Shown in pieces: positions 34,240-42,249 of a DNA stretch of 57,087 nt. A model generated the notes under the pieces. That model saw nothing but the letters and a program-made list of their open reading frames with translations. It made no database searches and had not been told where the DNA came from. Made by a program: the position numbers and the translations under genes. Positions within the stretch are counted from its first letter, which is position 1. Each line of letters opens with the position of its first letter. Origin of the DNA: an uncultured Acidimicrobiales bacterium (GTDB lineage Bacteria > Actinomycetota > Acidimicrobiia > Acidimicrobiales > SHLQ01); assembly GCA_937922235.1 (NCBI GenBank), contig CAKZVC010000079.1, positions 1 to 57,087 on the forward strand. The letters run 5' to 3'.

Positions 34240-35229
34240 ATGGCCAAGGTCCTCATAACTGGTGCTTCTGGGTTCATCGCGAAGCACATCGTTCGCGAGC
34301 TTCTTGACGCTGGGCATTCGGTTTGTGCGAGCATCCGCTCGGGCAAGCGCAAGGCCGAACTCGAAGCGCTCTTCCCCGACGCGGCGCTCGAGTTCGCAAT
34401 GCTCGATCTCACCAAAGACGAAGGCTGGGACGGCGCGCTCGGCGGCGTCGACGTGCTGATGCACACGGCATCACCGTTTCCGAACGGTGTTCCCAACGAT
34501 CCACTGGAGATCATTCGCCCTGCAGTCGACGGAACCTTGCGTGCGCTGAAGGCCGCGACCGCTGCAGGTGTCTCCAGGGTGATCCTCACGTCGAGTTGCG
34601 CGGCGATATACAAGGACAGCTCGAAGCCGCCCATGCAACGCTCGACCGTCGCCAACTGGACTGATGCCGACGCGAGTTACGTGACGGCGTACGAAGCATC
34701 GAAGACGCTCGCTGAACGAGCAGCGTGGGACTACGCCGCCGAGCACGGCCTGCGGTTGACGACCATCAATCCCGGCGCGGTCTTTGGGCCGGCGATGGAT
34801 CCGCACTACGGGACGTCGCTCGAGCTCGTCGGTCAGATTCTCAACGGTGACTTCCCCATGTTGCCGAACATCAACATGCCGGTCGTCGACGTGCGCGATG
34901 TGGCTCGGATGCATGTTGGTGCATTGGAGAACGACGAAACGGTGGGCGAGCGATTCGCAGCGAATGCTGGCGCGCTGACGATGGTCGAGCTTGCATCGGC
35001 GCTGAAGCAACAGTTCCCTGATCGCAAGATCAGCACCCGACAGGCGCCCGACCTCGTGCTCAAGCTGGTGGGTAAGTTCGACAAGACGGTCGGACAGGTC
35101 GTTGGCAACCTCGGCCGCAACAGCGATGTCGAAGCGAGCAACGCCGAGCGCGTGATGGGCTTCACCTACATCCCAAGCACCGATGCATTGCTCGCAGCCG
35201 CCGAATACGTTGTGGCGAACCCCGCCTAG
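34240..35229 (+). CDS. NAD(P)-dependent epimerase/dihydroflavonol-reductase-like aldehyde reductase
   Basis: 329 residues, extended SDR. The Rossmann motif is TGASGFIAKHIV near the N-terminus, and the catalytic YxxxK appears as YEASK, following TSSCAAIY. It resembles dihydroflavonol 4-reductase-like or cinnamoyl-CoA-reductase-like aldehyde reductases. ATG 34240 is supported by AGGAG 6 nt upstream; the frame is open from 34144 without support. Its stop shares CTAG with the convergent HNH gene. The substrate is unknown. Confidence 0.9.
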   Translation: MAKVLITGASGFIAKHIVRELLDAGHSVCASIRSGKRKAELEALFPDAALEFAMLDLTKDEGWDGALGGVDVLMHTASPFPNGVPNDPLEIIRPAVDGTLRALKAATAAGVSRVILTSSCAAIYKDSSKPPMQRSTVANWTDADASYVTAYEASKTLAERAAWDYAAEHGLRLTTINPGAVFGPAMDPHYGTSLELVGQILNGDFPMLPNINMPVVDVRDVARMHVGALENDETVGERFAANAGALTMVELASALKQQFPDRKISTRQAPDLVLKLVGKFDKTVGQVVGNLGRNSDVEASNAERVMGFTYIPSTDALLAAAEYVVANPA

Positions 35230-35609
35230 TCGATCGACTTTCGCAGGCGCCGCAATTGGGTGGTGAGGTACGGGCGAGCTCGACGCTGCCCGCCGTCGGT
35301 GGCGATGCGTGCTTCGAGCAGCTCGAGCGTTGCGATGAGGCGTCGCCGATCGGGTTCCCAACCAATGCGTTCACATTCGTCTGCCCAGTCACTGAGGTTC
35401 TTGTGGCCGCGACGTCCGTTGCATCGCTTGCACGCGGCAACCTCGTTCTCGATCCAGCTGGGCCCGCCTTTGAGCTTGGGCACCACGTGCTCGGTCGTTG
35501 CTGCGACCAGGTCGACGTCGACGTCACGACGGCACCACACACACGTGGGTTCATCGCGTTCGAGAATCTCCCGAAGGCGTTCACGCCGGTTCGCGGATGG
35601 TCGGCTCAT
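35226..35609 (-). CDS. HNH endonuclease-like protein
   Basis: About 127 residues with a compact HNH domain. The zinc-binding CVWCRRD and CKRCNGRRG pairs flank the catalytic TEHVVPKLKGG (His) and ENEVAACKRC segments. The charged N-terminus (RPSANRRERLREILERD) is typical of stand-alone HNH proteins. ATG 35609 is chosen; the frame extends to 35678 but overlaps the divergent gene's promoter area. Whether it acts in DNA repair, defence or housekeeping is unknown, and there are no mobile-element neighbours. Confidence 0.8.
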   Translation of the reverse strand: MSRPSANRRERLREILERDEPTCVWCRRDVDVDLVAATTEHVVPKLKGGPSWIENEVAACKRCNGRRGHKNLSDWADECERIGWEPDRRRLIATLELLEARIATDGGQRRARPYLTTQLRRLRKSID

Positions 35610-35662
35610 CGCCTCCGACGGTAGCGGGCTATGGTGCGCTCGTTCACGAAACGGAGATGCAC

Positions 35663-36070
35663 ATGTCCTTTGAACCAACCGGCCCGATCGATCGTGTGGC
35701 GAACGGAATGCCTGTCCGACGCCAGGTGCTCGGCGACGAATACGTCGACGGCGTCAGCTCGCCCGAAACCGAAGCCCAACACGCTCTACAGGAGATGGTG
35801 GCCGGGTTTGCCTGGGGCACCGTGTGGACCCGCGACGACAAGTTGTCGCTTCGCGACCGCAGCCTGATGAACCTCGTGATGCTGTCAGCGCTCAATCGTC
35901 CGCACGAGCTCGGCATCCACGTTCGGGGCGCGCTGAACAACGGGCTCTCGCCCGAAGAGATCGAGGAAGCACTTATTCACACCGGTCCGTACTGCGGCTT
36001 GCCCGCTGCGATCGATGGCATGCGAACGGCGCGCCCGATCCTCGATGCCTGGAAGGCCGAGAACCGCTAG
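35663..36070 (+). CDS. Carboxymuconolactone decarboxylase (CMD) family protein
   Basis: 135 residues. The CMD fold is seen in LSLRDRSLMNLVMLSALNRPHELGIHVRGALNNGLSPEEIEEALIH, as in PcaC-type proteins, and ends with GPYCGLPAAIDGMR. It lacks the CxxC of AhpD, so it is more like 4-carboxymuconolactone decarboxylase than a peroxidase adaptor. The ATG at 35663 is chosen over 35657 because GGAG lies 6 nt upstream. It could belong to an aromatic or ring-cleavage pathway; neighbours do not prove it. Confidence 0.87.
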   Translation: MSFEPTGPIDRVANGMPVRRQVLGDEYVDGVSSPETEAQHALQEMVAGFAWGTVWTRDDKLSLRDRSLMNLVMLSALNRPHELGIHVRGALNNGLSPEEIEEALIHTGPYCGLPAAIDGMRTARPILDAWKAENR

Positions 36071-36076
36071 GCGTTT

Positions 36077-36117
36077 TTCTGAGCCTGATGCACGCCTGGC
36101 GAGGCTGAGCCTCAGAA
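36077..36117. repeat. Palindromic dispersed repeat, copy 1
   Basis: A TTCTGAG...CTCAGAA element between the convergent CMD and LysR genes. The flanked sequence (CCTGATGCACG at its left) matches, in opposite orientation, the element at 51050-51090. It could act as a bidirectional terminator as well as being a repeat-family member. Confidence 0.55.
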
Positions 36118-36126
36118 GAAGCTGCA

Positions 36127-36948
36127 CTAGGGGAGGAGCGGCGTGAGCCATTCCCACTCGGCGGCTCGTTCCGAGAGGACGACATACGCGTTGCGGGTGA
36201 ATTCCGGCGCGTTGGCGACGAGGTGAAGGCGACGTGCGGCGAGGTGTTCGGTAACGAGTCGTTCGGGAAGATACGCGCTGCCGCCGTTGGTCAGGATCTC
36301 GTCGAGGGCCCAGCTCGCGTGCCCAAAGCTGATACGGGCGGTGTCGGCGTCGGAGTAGGTCGCCGCATGTCGTCGCCGAAAGTCCTCGCCTCCCTCGACG
36401 TAGATGTACTTCGGGTCGAATCGCATTGGACTGTCCATCCGGTCACTGACGAGGAGTAACCGTTCGACCGGGAGTGCGCGGATCGTTTGGTTGTGGTGGA
36501 CGGCCACCTCGTACGTAAATGCGACGTCGATGAGTCCGCTACGAAGTAGGCGTTCGATTTCGGCCTGGTCACCCGAGGTCACGGTGATGGCCGCGTTGTC
36601 GTGACCGGCACGGATCGCATTGAAGAACGCCCGACCGGGGCCAGGCCACAGATCGACGTGACTCCCGATGCTGCAGACAACATCGACTGAGCCGGGACGT
36701 GCGACGTCTTGGGTTGCTTGATCCCACAGCTCGACCATCACGATGGCGTGGCGTTGGAAGCGTCGGCCCGCGGGCGTCAGTTCGACGCCCGACTTCTGCC
36801 GAACCATCAACGGCGCCCCGACTTCGCGTTCGAGCGTCTGCAGCCGCGTGGTGATCGTCGATTGGCTGACATGCAGCTTCTCGGCAGCGCGGACCAGACT
36901 CCCCGTCTCCACGATCGAAAGAAACGTCTCCAATCCCGTCAGATTCAT
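36127..36948 (-). CDS. LysR-family transcriptional regulator
   Basis: 273 residues. The N-terminal winged HTH is clear: LETFLSIVETGSLVRAAEKL, HVSQSTITTRLQTLEREVG, RQKSGVELTPAGRRF. A type 2 periplasmic-binding-like effector domain follows, slightly shorter than the usual 300 residues. It is divergent from the operon beginning at 37100, and an ACTATT-TCG-AATAGT dyad lies between them, so it very likely controls that operon and itself in response to a pathway metabolite. Confidence 0.92.
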   Translation of the reverse strand: MNLTGLETFLSIVETGSLVRAAEKLHVSQSTITTRLQTLEREVGAPLMVRQKSGVELTPAGRRFQRHAIVMVELWDQATQDVARPGSVDVVCSIGSHVDLWPGPGRAFFNAIRAGHDNAAITVTSGDQAEIERLLRSGLIDVAFTYEVAVHHNQTIRALPVERLLLVSDRMDSPMRFDPKYIYVEGGEDFRRRHAATYSDADTARISFGHASWALDEILTNGGSAYLPERLVTEHLAARRLHLVANAPEFTRNAYVVLSERAAEWEWLTPLLP

Positions 36949-36960
36949 TCGACCTCCGGC

Positions 36961-37024
36961 GAACCAGGTTCCTTATCTCCAAAACGAACCTGGCACCTTT
37001 TTGCCGAAAGGTACCAGGTTCCTT
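36961..37024. repeat. GGTNCCAGGTTCC repeat cluster in LysR/operon intergenic region
   Basis: GAACCAGGTTCCTT (36961-36974), AACCTGGCACC (36987-36997) and GGTACCAGGTTCCTT (37010-37024) lie in tandem and alternating orientation. They are clearly related to the five repeats at 15155-15418. These could form hairpins in the LysR leader. Confidence 0.5.
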
Positions 37025-37030
37025 AATTCG

Positions 37031-37045
37031 ACTATTTCGAATAGT
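37031..37045. promoter_or_regulatory. Putative LysR operator dyad
   Basis: ACTATT-TCG-AATAGT, a perfect 6+3+6 inverted repeat in AT-rich DNA, sits 55 bp upstream of the hydrolase gene and 83 bp from the LysR start. Symmetric A/T-rich dyads of about 15 bp (T-N11-A) between divergent genes are the usual LysR binding sites. No binding data exist here. Confidence 0.55.
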
Positions 37046-37099
37046 AGGTACAAATGATTTCGATGGTCAAATACTTTCGACTGCGCGAAACTAGCTGTC

Positions 37100-37954
37100 A
37101 TGAAAGGGATGACGTCCGGGGGGACGGTGTACGAGGTCGATGGGCCTGCGGGTGCGCCTGTGCTTGTGCTGATTCATGGGCTTGGGATGACCCGGGCTAC
37201 CTGGGAGCAACATGTGCCCTCGTTCGCCGAGCGCTACCGGGTTGTCCGCTACGACCTTGCTGGGCACGGCGATACCCCGCCACCTGGGAGGACGCCAGAC
37301 CTCACCGTCTTCTCCGAGCAGTGCATCGAGCTCATGGACGAGCTCGGCATCGACCGGGCAGCGCTCGTTGGCTTCTCTCTCGGCGGGATGATCAACCGCC
37401 GCATCGCCATCGATCACGCTGACCGAGTCGCCGCACTTGCGATCCTCAACTCACCCCACGAACGCGGTGACGAAGCACAACGCCTGGTTGAGGAGCGAGC
37501 GCAGGCCAGCGCCGCTGGAGGGCCAGCTGCGACGATCGACGCCACGCTCGAGCGCTGGTTCACACCCGGGTTCCGGGCCGAGCAGCCCGAATATGTCGCG
37601 ATGATTCGCAGCTGGGTTCTGGCAAACGATACCGACGTGTATGCGCAGAATCGATGGGTCCTCGCCAACGGCGTCGTCGAGCTGATCAACCCGCAGCCAC
37701 CCATAGCGAAGCCGACGCTGGTCATGACGTGTGAGAACGACAGCGGGAGCACGCCAGCCATGAGCCACGACATCGCCGCCGAGATCGACGGTGCCCGCAC
37801 GATCATCATCCCTCACCGCCAACACCTCGGATTGCTCGAAGACCCGGCAGCCTTCACCGACCCGCTCGTCTCGTTCCTCAACGAGACGTTTTTCGGAGCG
37901 TCACCCACGCCGAGCGTGCATCAAACTCAGAAGAACGGTACTTCCCATGACTGA
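37100..37954 (+). CDS. Alpha/beta hydrolase
   Basis: 284 residues. The oxyanion segment is LIHGLGMTRATW, the nucleophile elbow is VGFSLGGMI with Ser, and a late His lies in HRQHLGLLEDP; the acid residue is probably the Asp in CENDSGS. It resembles 3-oxoadipate enol-lactonase-like hydrolases. The last codons overlap the ThDP-enzyme start by 8 bp, so the two are translationally coupled. It is the first gene of the LysR-linked operon, where it may hydrolyse an ester, lactone or C-C bond of the pathway substrate. Confidence 0.88.
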   Translation: MKGMTSGGTVYEVDGPAGAPVLVLIHGLGMTRATWEQHVPSFAERYRVVRYDLAGHGDTPPPGRTPDLTVFSEQCIELMDELGIDRAALVGFSLGGMINRRIAIDHADRVAALAILNSPHERGDEAQRLVEERAQASAAGGPAATIDATLERWFTPGFRAEQPEYVAMIRSWVLANDTDVYAQNRWVLANGVVELINPQPPIAKPTLVMTCENDSGSTPAMSHDIAAEIDGARTIIIPHRQHLGLLEDPAAFTDPLVSFLNETFFGASPTPSVHQTQKNGTSHD

Positions 37955-39665
37955 AATGACCGGTGGCGCCGCCGCCGTCGAAGCACTCCAAGCCGAAGGG
38001 GTCGGGCATGTTTTTGGGCTGATCGGCTCGGCCACGATGGAGATGTTCGATGCGATGTACGGCGCCGACGGACTGAACTTCGTCGGTGTTCGAGACGAGC
38101 GCACCGGTACTCACATGGCCGACGGCTACGCCCGAGTGTCGGGTGGGCCGGGCGTGGTGCTCGCCGGACAGAACGGGCCAGGTACGACCAACCTCGTCAC
38201 GGGGCTGGCACAGGCAAAGGCGGCCTACTCGCCGGTTGTGGCCATCGCCGGGCACCTCGCCAGCGGCCATCGTTATCGTGACGCCTTCCAAGAGGTCGAC
38301 CAAGAAGCGCTCTTTACCCCGATCACCAAGAAGACCTGGACCGTGCCGAGCACCGACCGAGTGGGCGAACTCATGCGTGAAGCCTTCCGGGTGGCCATGA
38401 CCCCACGCCGGGGACCAGTGCAAATCAACCTGCCTCGCGACGTGCTCTCAGGCACTGCTGACTTCGAGGCTCCGCAAAGCCCAGCGCAGTATCGCCCTGA
38501 CACGACACCGGCCGCATCAGCGAACTCGATCGAGGCTGCAGCCAAGCTCATTCGTTCGGCACACCAACCGGTCATCGTCGCTGGCGGCGGCATCAAGAAC
38601 ACCGCCGGCCACAATGCAGCGCTCGAGCTCGCCGAGGCAATCGGATGTCCGATCGCCACGTCGCCCGGTCATGGCGACGCGATTCCGTTCGGTCATCGGC
38701 TCAACGCCGGGCAGATGGGCCCGCGCGGTAACCCGGTGGCCAGCCGTCTGGTGAAAGAGGCCGACGTCATCATCGCGCTCGGTACGCGCCTCGGGTTCAA
38801 CTCGACCTTCTACAGCTACGACAACATCAATGCCGACGCGGCGATCATCCAGATCGAGATCGAGCCCACGGCGATCGGCCGGTTCTTCCCTGTCGACGTC
38901 GGCATCTGGGCCGATGCTCCCGAAGCTGCACGCCAACTCACCGCAGCATTGGGAACACTCGAAAAGCAAGAGGTGGTCGAAGCCTGGGCTGCGACCTTCG
39001 AGGCTGAGCGAACCGCGTACCTCGCTCAACGAGACGCTGATGCGATCGAGACGAACCCGATCCAGCCCAGCGGTCTCTTCAAGGAGTTCCGCAAAGTGCT
39101 CCCTCCGGAAGCAGCGATCACGCTCGATGCCGGAACGATGTGCCTGCAGGTCACCGATGCGCTCAACTACCACTCGCCGCTCAGCCTCTTCAGCCCGCTC
39201 GACTTCGGGCTCGTTGGCTTCAGCTTCGCGGCCGGGCTCGGGATCAAGTGCGCCCAGCCTGAACGGCCGGTCGTGTCGATGATGGGCGACGGCGGGTTCG
39301 GCATGACGATCAGCGAGCTCAGCACCGCGGTCGCCTACGGACTCAACACGACGACCATCGTGATGAACAACAAATGCTGGGGTGCAGAGAAGGCCTACCA
39401 GCGCGACTTCTTCGGCGAGCGCTACATCGGAGCCGACATCGACAGCCCACCATTCGACAAGGTGGCCGAGCTCTATGGCGCTGCCGGGTTCCGGGCCGAC
39501 ACGCTTGGCGAAGTTGGCGGAGCTATCGAGGCGGCGCTCGCTTGCGGCAAGCCTGCGGTCGTCGAGATTTCGGTCGACCCCGAGTCGCTCTACAGCTTCC
39601 GCAGAGATTCCTTCGCCCACCGAACCAACGCCTCAGAAACCAGCGACACAGGAGAGACCTCATGA
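37947..39665 (+). CDS. Thiamine-diphosphate-dependent enzyme (acetolactate synthase/Xsc-like)
   Basis: About 572 residues with the three-domain ThDP-enzyme plan. The catalytic Glu is in GVRDERTGTHMADGYAR. The ThDP motif begins GDGGFGM and ends NNKCWG. The NN(x)CWGAEKAYQRDFF segment resembles that of sulfoacetaldehyde acetyltransferase (Xsc) and relatives more than classical AHAS. It is likely to decarboxylate a 2-oxo acid or cleave a sulfonated aldehyde, yielding a product for the next gene, an aldehyde dehydrogenase. Start ATG 37947 overlaps the hydrolase stop. Confidence 0.85.
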   Translation: MTEMTGGAAAVEALQAEGVGHVFGLIGSATMEMFDAMYGADGLNFVGVRDERTGTHMADGYARVSGGPGVVLAGQNGPGTTNLVTGLAQAKAAYSPVVAIAGHLASGHRYRDAFQEVDQEALFTPITKKTWTVPSTDRVGELMREAFRVAMTPRRGPVQINLPRDVLSGTADFEAPQSPAQYRPDTTPAASANSIEAAAKLIRSAHQPVIVAGGGIKNTAGHNAALELAEAIGCPIATSPGHGDAIPFGHRLNAGQMGPRGNPVASRLVKEADVIIALGTRLGFNSTFYSYDNINADAAIIQIEIEPTAIGRFFPVDVGIWADAPEAARQLTAALGTLEKQEVVEAWAATFEAERTAYLAQRDADAIETNPIQPSGLFKEFRKVLPPEAAITLDAGTMCLQVTDALNYHSPLSLFSPLDFGLVGFSFAAGLGIKCAQPERPVVSMMGDGGFGMTISELSTAVAYGLNTTTIVMNNKCWGAEKAYQRDFFGERYIGADIDSPPFDKVAELYGAAGFRADTLGEVGGAIEAALACGKPAVVEISVDPESLYSFRRDSFAHRTNASETSDTGETS

Positions 39666-41146
39666 CCGAGCTCACCCATTTCCAGATGCTCATCGACGGC
39701 CAATGGGTCGATGCCTCCGATGGCGGCCGCTTCGACAGCATCAACCCAGCAACCGGCGAGGTCTGGAGCACGGTGCCCGAGGCGACCGAGGCCGACGTCA
39801 ATGCAGCGGTCGAGGCCGCCGACCGGGCATTCACCGAGGGTCCGTGGTCGACGATGACGCCGAGCGAGCGCGGCCGCTGTCTGCGCAACTTGGCTGAGCT
39901 GTTGGCGGGCAAGTCGGAAGAGCTTGGCCAGATAGAAGCTCGCGACACCGGCAAGCTCTTCGCCGAGACCCGCTGGCAGGCGAAGTACATCGCCGAGTAC
40001 TTCCACTTTTATGCCGGAGCCGCCGACAAGATTGCTGGCGAGACGCTGCCGATCGACAAGCCCGATCTGTTCGTGTTCACCAGCCGGGAGCCGCTCGGTG
40101 TGGTTGCTGCGGTTGTGCCATGGAACAGCCAGCTCTTTCTCACCGCAGTCAAGATCGGCCCGGCGCTCGCAGCGGGCAACACGGTGGTCCTCAAGTCGTC
40201 CGAGCACGCGTCGGGCGCGATGCTCGAGTTCGGCAAGCTCATCTCCGAAGCGGGCATTCCCGACGGGGTGGTCAACATCATCACCGGCCATGGCGAGCCG
40301 TGCGGTCGTGCGCTGACCTCGCACCCCAAGGTCGCACGGGTGTCGTTCACCGGTGGACCGATGTCGGCCCAGCACGTCATCCGGAACTCGGCCGAGAATT
40401 TTGCCGAGGTGTCGCTCGAGCTCGGAGGTAAGTCGCCGTTCATCGTGTTCGACGACGCCGACATCGACAGCGCTGTGAACGGTTCCGTCGGCGGCATCTT
40501 CGCAGCGAGCGGCCAGAGCTGCGTGGCCGGCTCACGCGTCTACCTGCACGAGAGCATCGCCGATGAGTTCATCGAGAAGATGAAGGCCATCGCCGAGTCG
40601 ATCAACATTGGCGACCCGCTCGACGAGTCGTCGCAGATGGGGCCTCTGTGCACGGTTGGCCAGCTCGAGAATTGCGAGCGAGAAGTGGCCCATGCTCTCA
40701 CCGAAGGCGCCACGCTGCACACTGGCGGTGAGCGACCCGAAGGACTCGACGGGCTCTTCTACAAGCCAACGATGATCGAATGCCCGAGCCAAGATCTGCG
40801 CATTGTCGACACCGAACTGTTCGGACCGGTCGCGGCCATCATTCGCTTCACCGACGAAGACGAAGTGATCGCCATGGCGAACGACACCAAGCACGGCTTA
40901 GCCGCCGGCATCTTCACCTCCGACTCGGCCCGCTCGCTTCGAGTCTCGAAGAAGATCAAGGCCGGCATCGTCTGGGTCAACACCTATCGAGTGATCTCAC
41001 CCGTCGCCGAGTTCGGAGGCATGAAGGGCTCGGGCTACGGCCGAGAGTCAGGCTTCCAAGCCATGTACGACTACACCCGCCCGAAGACCGTGTGGATGAA
41101 CACGTCCAACGAGCCCCTTGGCAGCAGCCTGTCCGCCCCCCGCTAA
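39662..41146 (+). CDS. NAD(P)-dependent aldehyde dehydrogenase
   Basis: 494 residues. The NAD-binding segment is VVPWNSQLFLT, the catalytic Glu is in LELGGKSP and the nucleophile Cys in ASGQSCVAGSR. The C-terminal PVAEFGGMKGSGYGRE is normal for the betaine/vanillin-type ALDH group. ATGA overlap with the preceding ThDP gene indicates coupling. It probably oxidises the aldehyde released by the ThDP enzyme. The frame is open from 39374 but that is overlap. Confidence 0.95.
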   Translation: MTELTHFQMLIDGQWVDASDGGRFDSINPATGEVWSTVPEATEADVNAAVEAADRAFTEGPWSTMTPSERGRCLRNLAELLAGKSEELGQIEARDTGKLFAETRWQAKYIAEYFHFYAGAADKIAGETLPIDKPDLFVFTSREPLGVVAAVVPWNSQLFLTAVKIGPALAAGNTVVLKSSEHASGAMLEFGKLISEAGIPDGVVNIITGHGEPCGRALTSHPKVARVSFTGGPMSAQHVIRNSAENFAEVSLELGGKSPFIVFDDADIDSAVNGSVGGIFAASGQSCVAGSRVYLHESIADEFIEKMKAIAESINIGDPLDESSQMGPLCTVGQLENCEREVAHALTEGATLHTGGERPEGLDGLFYKPTMIECPSQDLRIVDTELFGPVAAIIRFTDEDEVIAMANDTKHGLAAGIFTSDSARSLRVSKKIKAGIVWVNTYRVISPVAEFGGMKGSGYGRESGFQAMYDYTRPKTVWMNTSNEPLGSSLSAPR

Positions 41147-41150
41147 CCAA

Positions 41151-41199
41151 CAAATTTGAACCAAGAGGTACGCCAGGCGTACCTAACGGTTCACATTTG
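41151..41199. repeat. Two-tier palindrome upstream of the monooxygenase gene
   Basis: The outer arms CAAATTTGAACC (41151-41162) and GGTTCACATTTG (41188-41199) pair at 11 of 12 positions. The inner arms AGGTACGCC (41166-41174) and GGCGTACCT (41176-41184) pair perfectly. The whole forms a long hairpin ending 12 bp before the ATG of the luciferase-like gene. It could be an attenuator or terminator, or a member of the GGTxCCAGG repeat family. Confidence 0.5.
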
Positions 41200-41211
41200 T
41201 GAGAGGAACCC

Positions 41212-42249
41212 ATGAAGTTTCAGCTGGCAATCAATCTGGAGCGTCTCGAGCATGGCATCGAGATGGAAAAGGTCGAGGCGCACACGCTCGACATGGTGCA
41301 GATGGCCGACCGCGGTGGTTTCGAGACCGTGTGGGCGGCCGAACATCACGCGCTCGAGATGACGATCGCGCCGAACCCGTTCCAGATCCTGACGTGGTGG
41401 GCTGCCCATACCGACCGGATCCGCCTTGGCACTGCCGTTGCGGTGGCTGCGTACTGGCACCCGATTCGGCTTGCCGGCGAGGCTGCCTTCACCGACCTGA
41501 TCAGCGGCGGACGGCTCGAGTTCGGTATCGGCAGTGGTGCCTACCAGCGCGAGTTCGACCGTATGCACCCTGGCTTGAGGCAGAGCGACGCCTATCGGCA
41601 CGTCCACGAGATGCTGCCTGCCGTGAAGGCACTGTGGCAGGGCGACTATGCCCACGACGGCGAGTTCTGGCAGTTCCCCACATCGACGTCATGTCCGAAG
41701 CCGTTGCAAGATCCACACCCGCCGATCTGGGTTGCGGCACGCGCGCCGATCACGTTCGACTGGGCAGTCGAGAACTCGTGCAACATCATGTCGTGGCCGA
41801 TCGCCCGCCCGGCAGCCGAGATGGAGCTCTACAAACAGCGGTTCGACGACAGCCTGGCGAAGTTCCCCGACAAGCCCCGACCGCAGTGGGCCATGATGCG
41901 CCACGCTGCGGTCTACGAAGATGCTGCTGACTGGGAAGTTCCGGTCAAGGCAGCCCAACGCCAGCTCGGCATGTTCGGCACGTTGTTCTCGGGCGACGGC
42001 CAGGTCGACGAAGGCATCCCCGCGCTTGGTACTCAAGAGACGCTGGACGAGCACGTCGACTACAACCTGCAATCGCTCAACGAGAACCTCCTCGTCGGTA
42101 CTCCGGATCAGGTCATCGAGAAGTTGAAGGTCTACGAAGCGCTCGGGGTCGACTCGTTCATCTACTACGCGTCGATGGGCCTCGGCCTCGACGAGCAGAA
42201 GCGCTCGATGGAGCTCTTCGTCAACGAGGTCATCCCAGCGTTCAGCTAG
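41212..42249 (+). CDS. LLM-class flavin-dependent oxidoreductase (luciferase-like)
   Basis: 345 residues of bacterial luciferase-like fold: GFETVWAAEHHALEM, NPFQILTWWAAHTDRIRLGTAV, HPIRLAGEAAFTDLISGGRLEFGIGSGAY. An FMNH2- or F420-dependent monooxygenase or oxidoreductase is expected. The start ATG 41212 has an AGAGG box. It is the fourth gene of the LysR-linked operon but separated from it by 65 bp carrying a strong palindrome, so it may be expressed at a different level. It shares a CTAG stop overlap with the convergent LRR gene. Confidence 0.9.
   Translation: MKFQLAINLERLEHGIEMEKVEAHTLDMVQMADRGGFETVWAAEHHALEMTIAPNPFQILTWWAAHTDRIRLGTAVAVAAYWHPIRLAGEAAFTDLISGGRLEFGIGSGAYQREFDRMHPGLRQSDAYRHVHEMLPAVKALWQGDYAHDGEFWQFPTSTSCPKPLQDPHPPIWVAARAPITFDWAVENSCNIMSWPIARPAAEMELYKQRFDDSLAKFPDKPRPQWAMMRHAAVYEDAADWEVPVKAAQRQLGMFGTLFSGDGQVDEGIPALGTQETLDEHVDYNLQSLNENLLVGTPDQVIEKLKVYEALGVDSFIYYASMGLGLDEQKRSMELFVNEVIPAFS

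Noticed and set aside
35226..35609. HNH gene as a homing endonuclease or mobile element
   Set aside because: No intron, intein, inverted repeats or target duplication is visible; it is a small stand-alone HNH protein between housekeeping-like genes.
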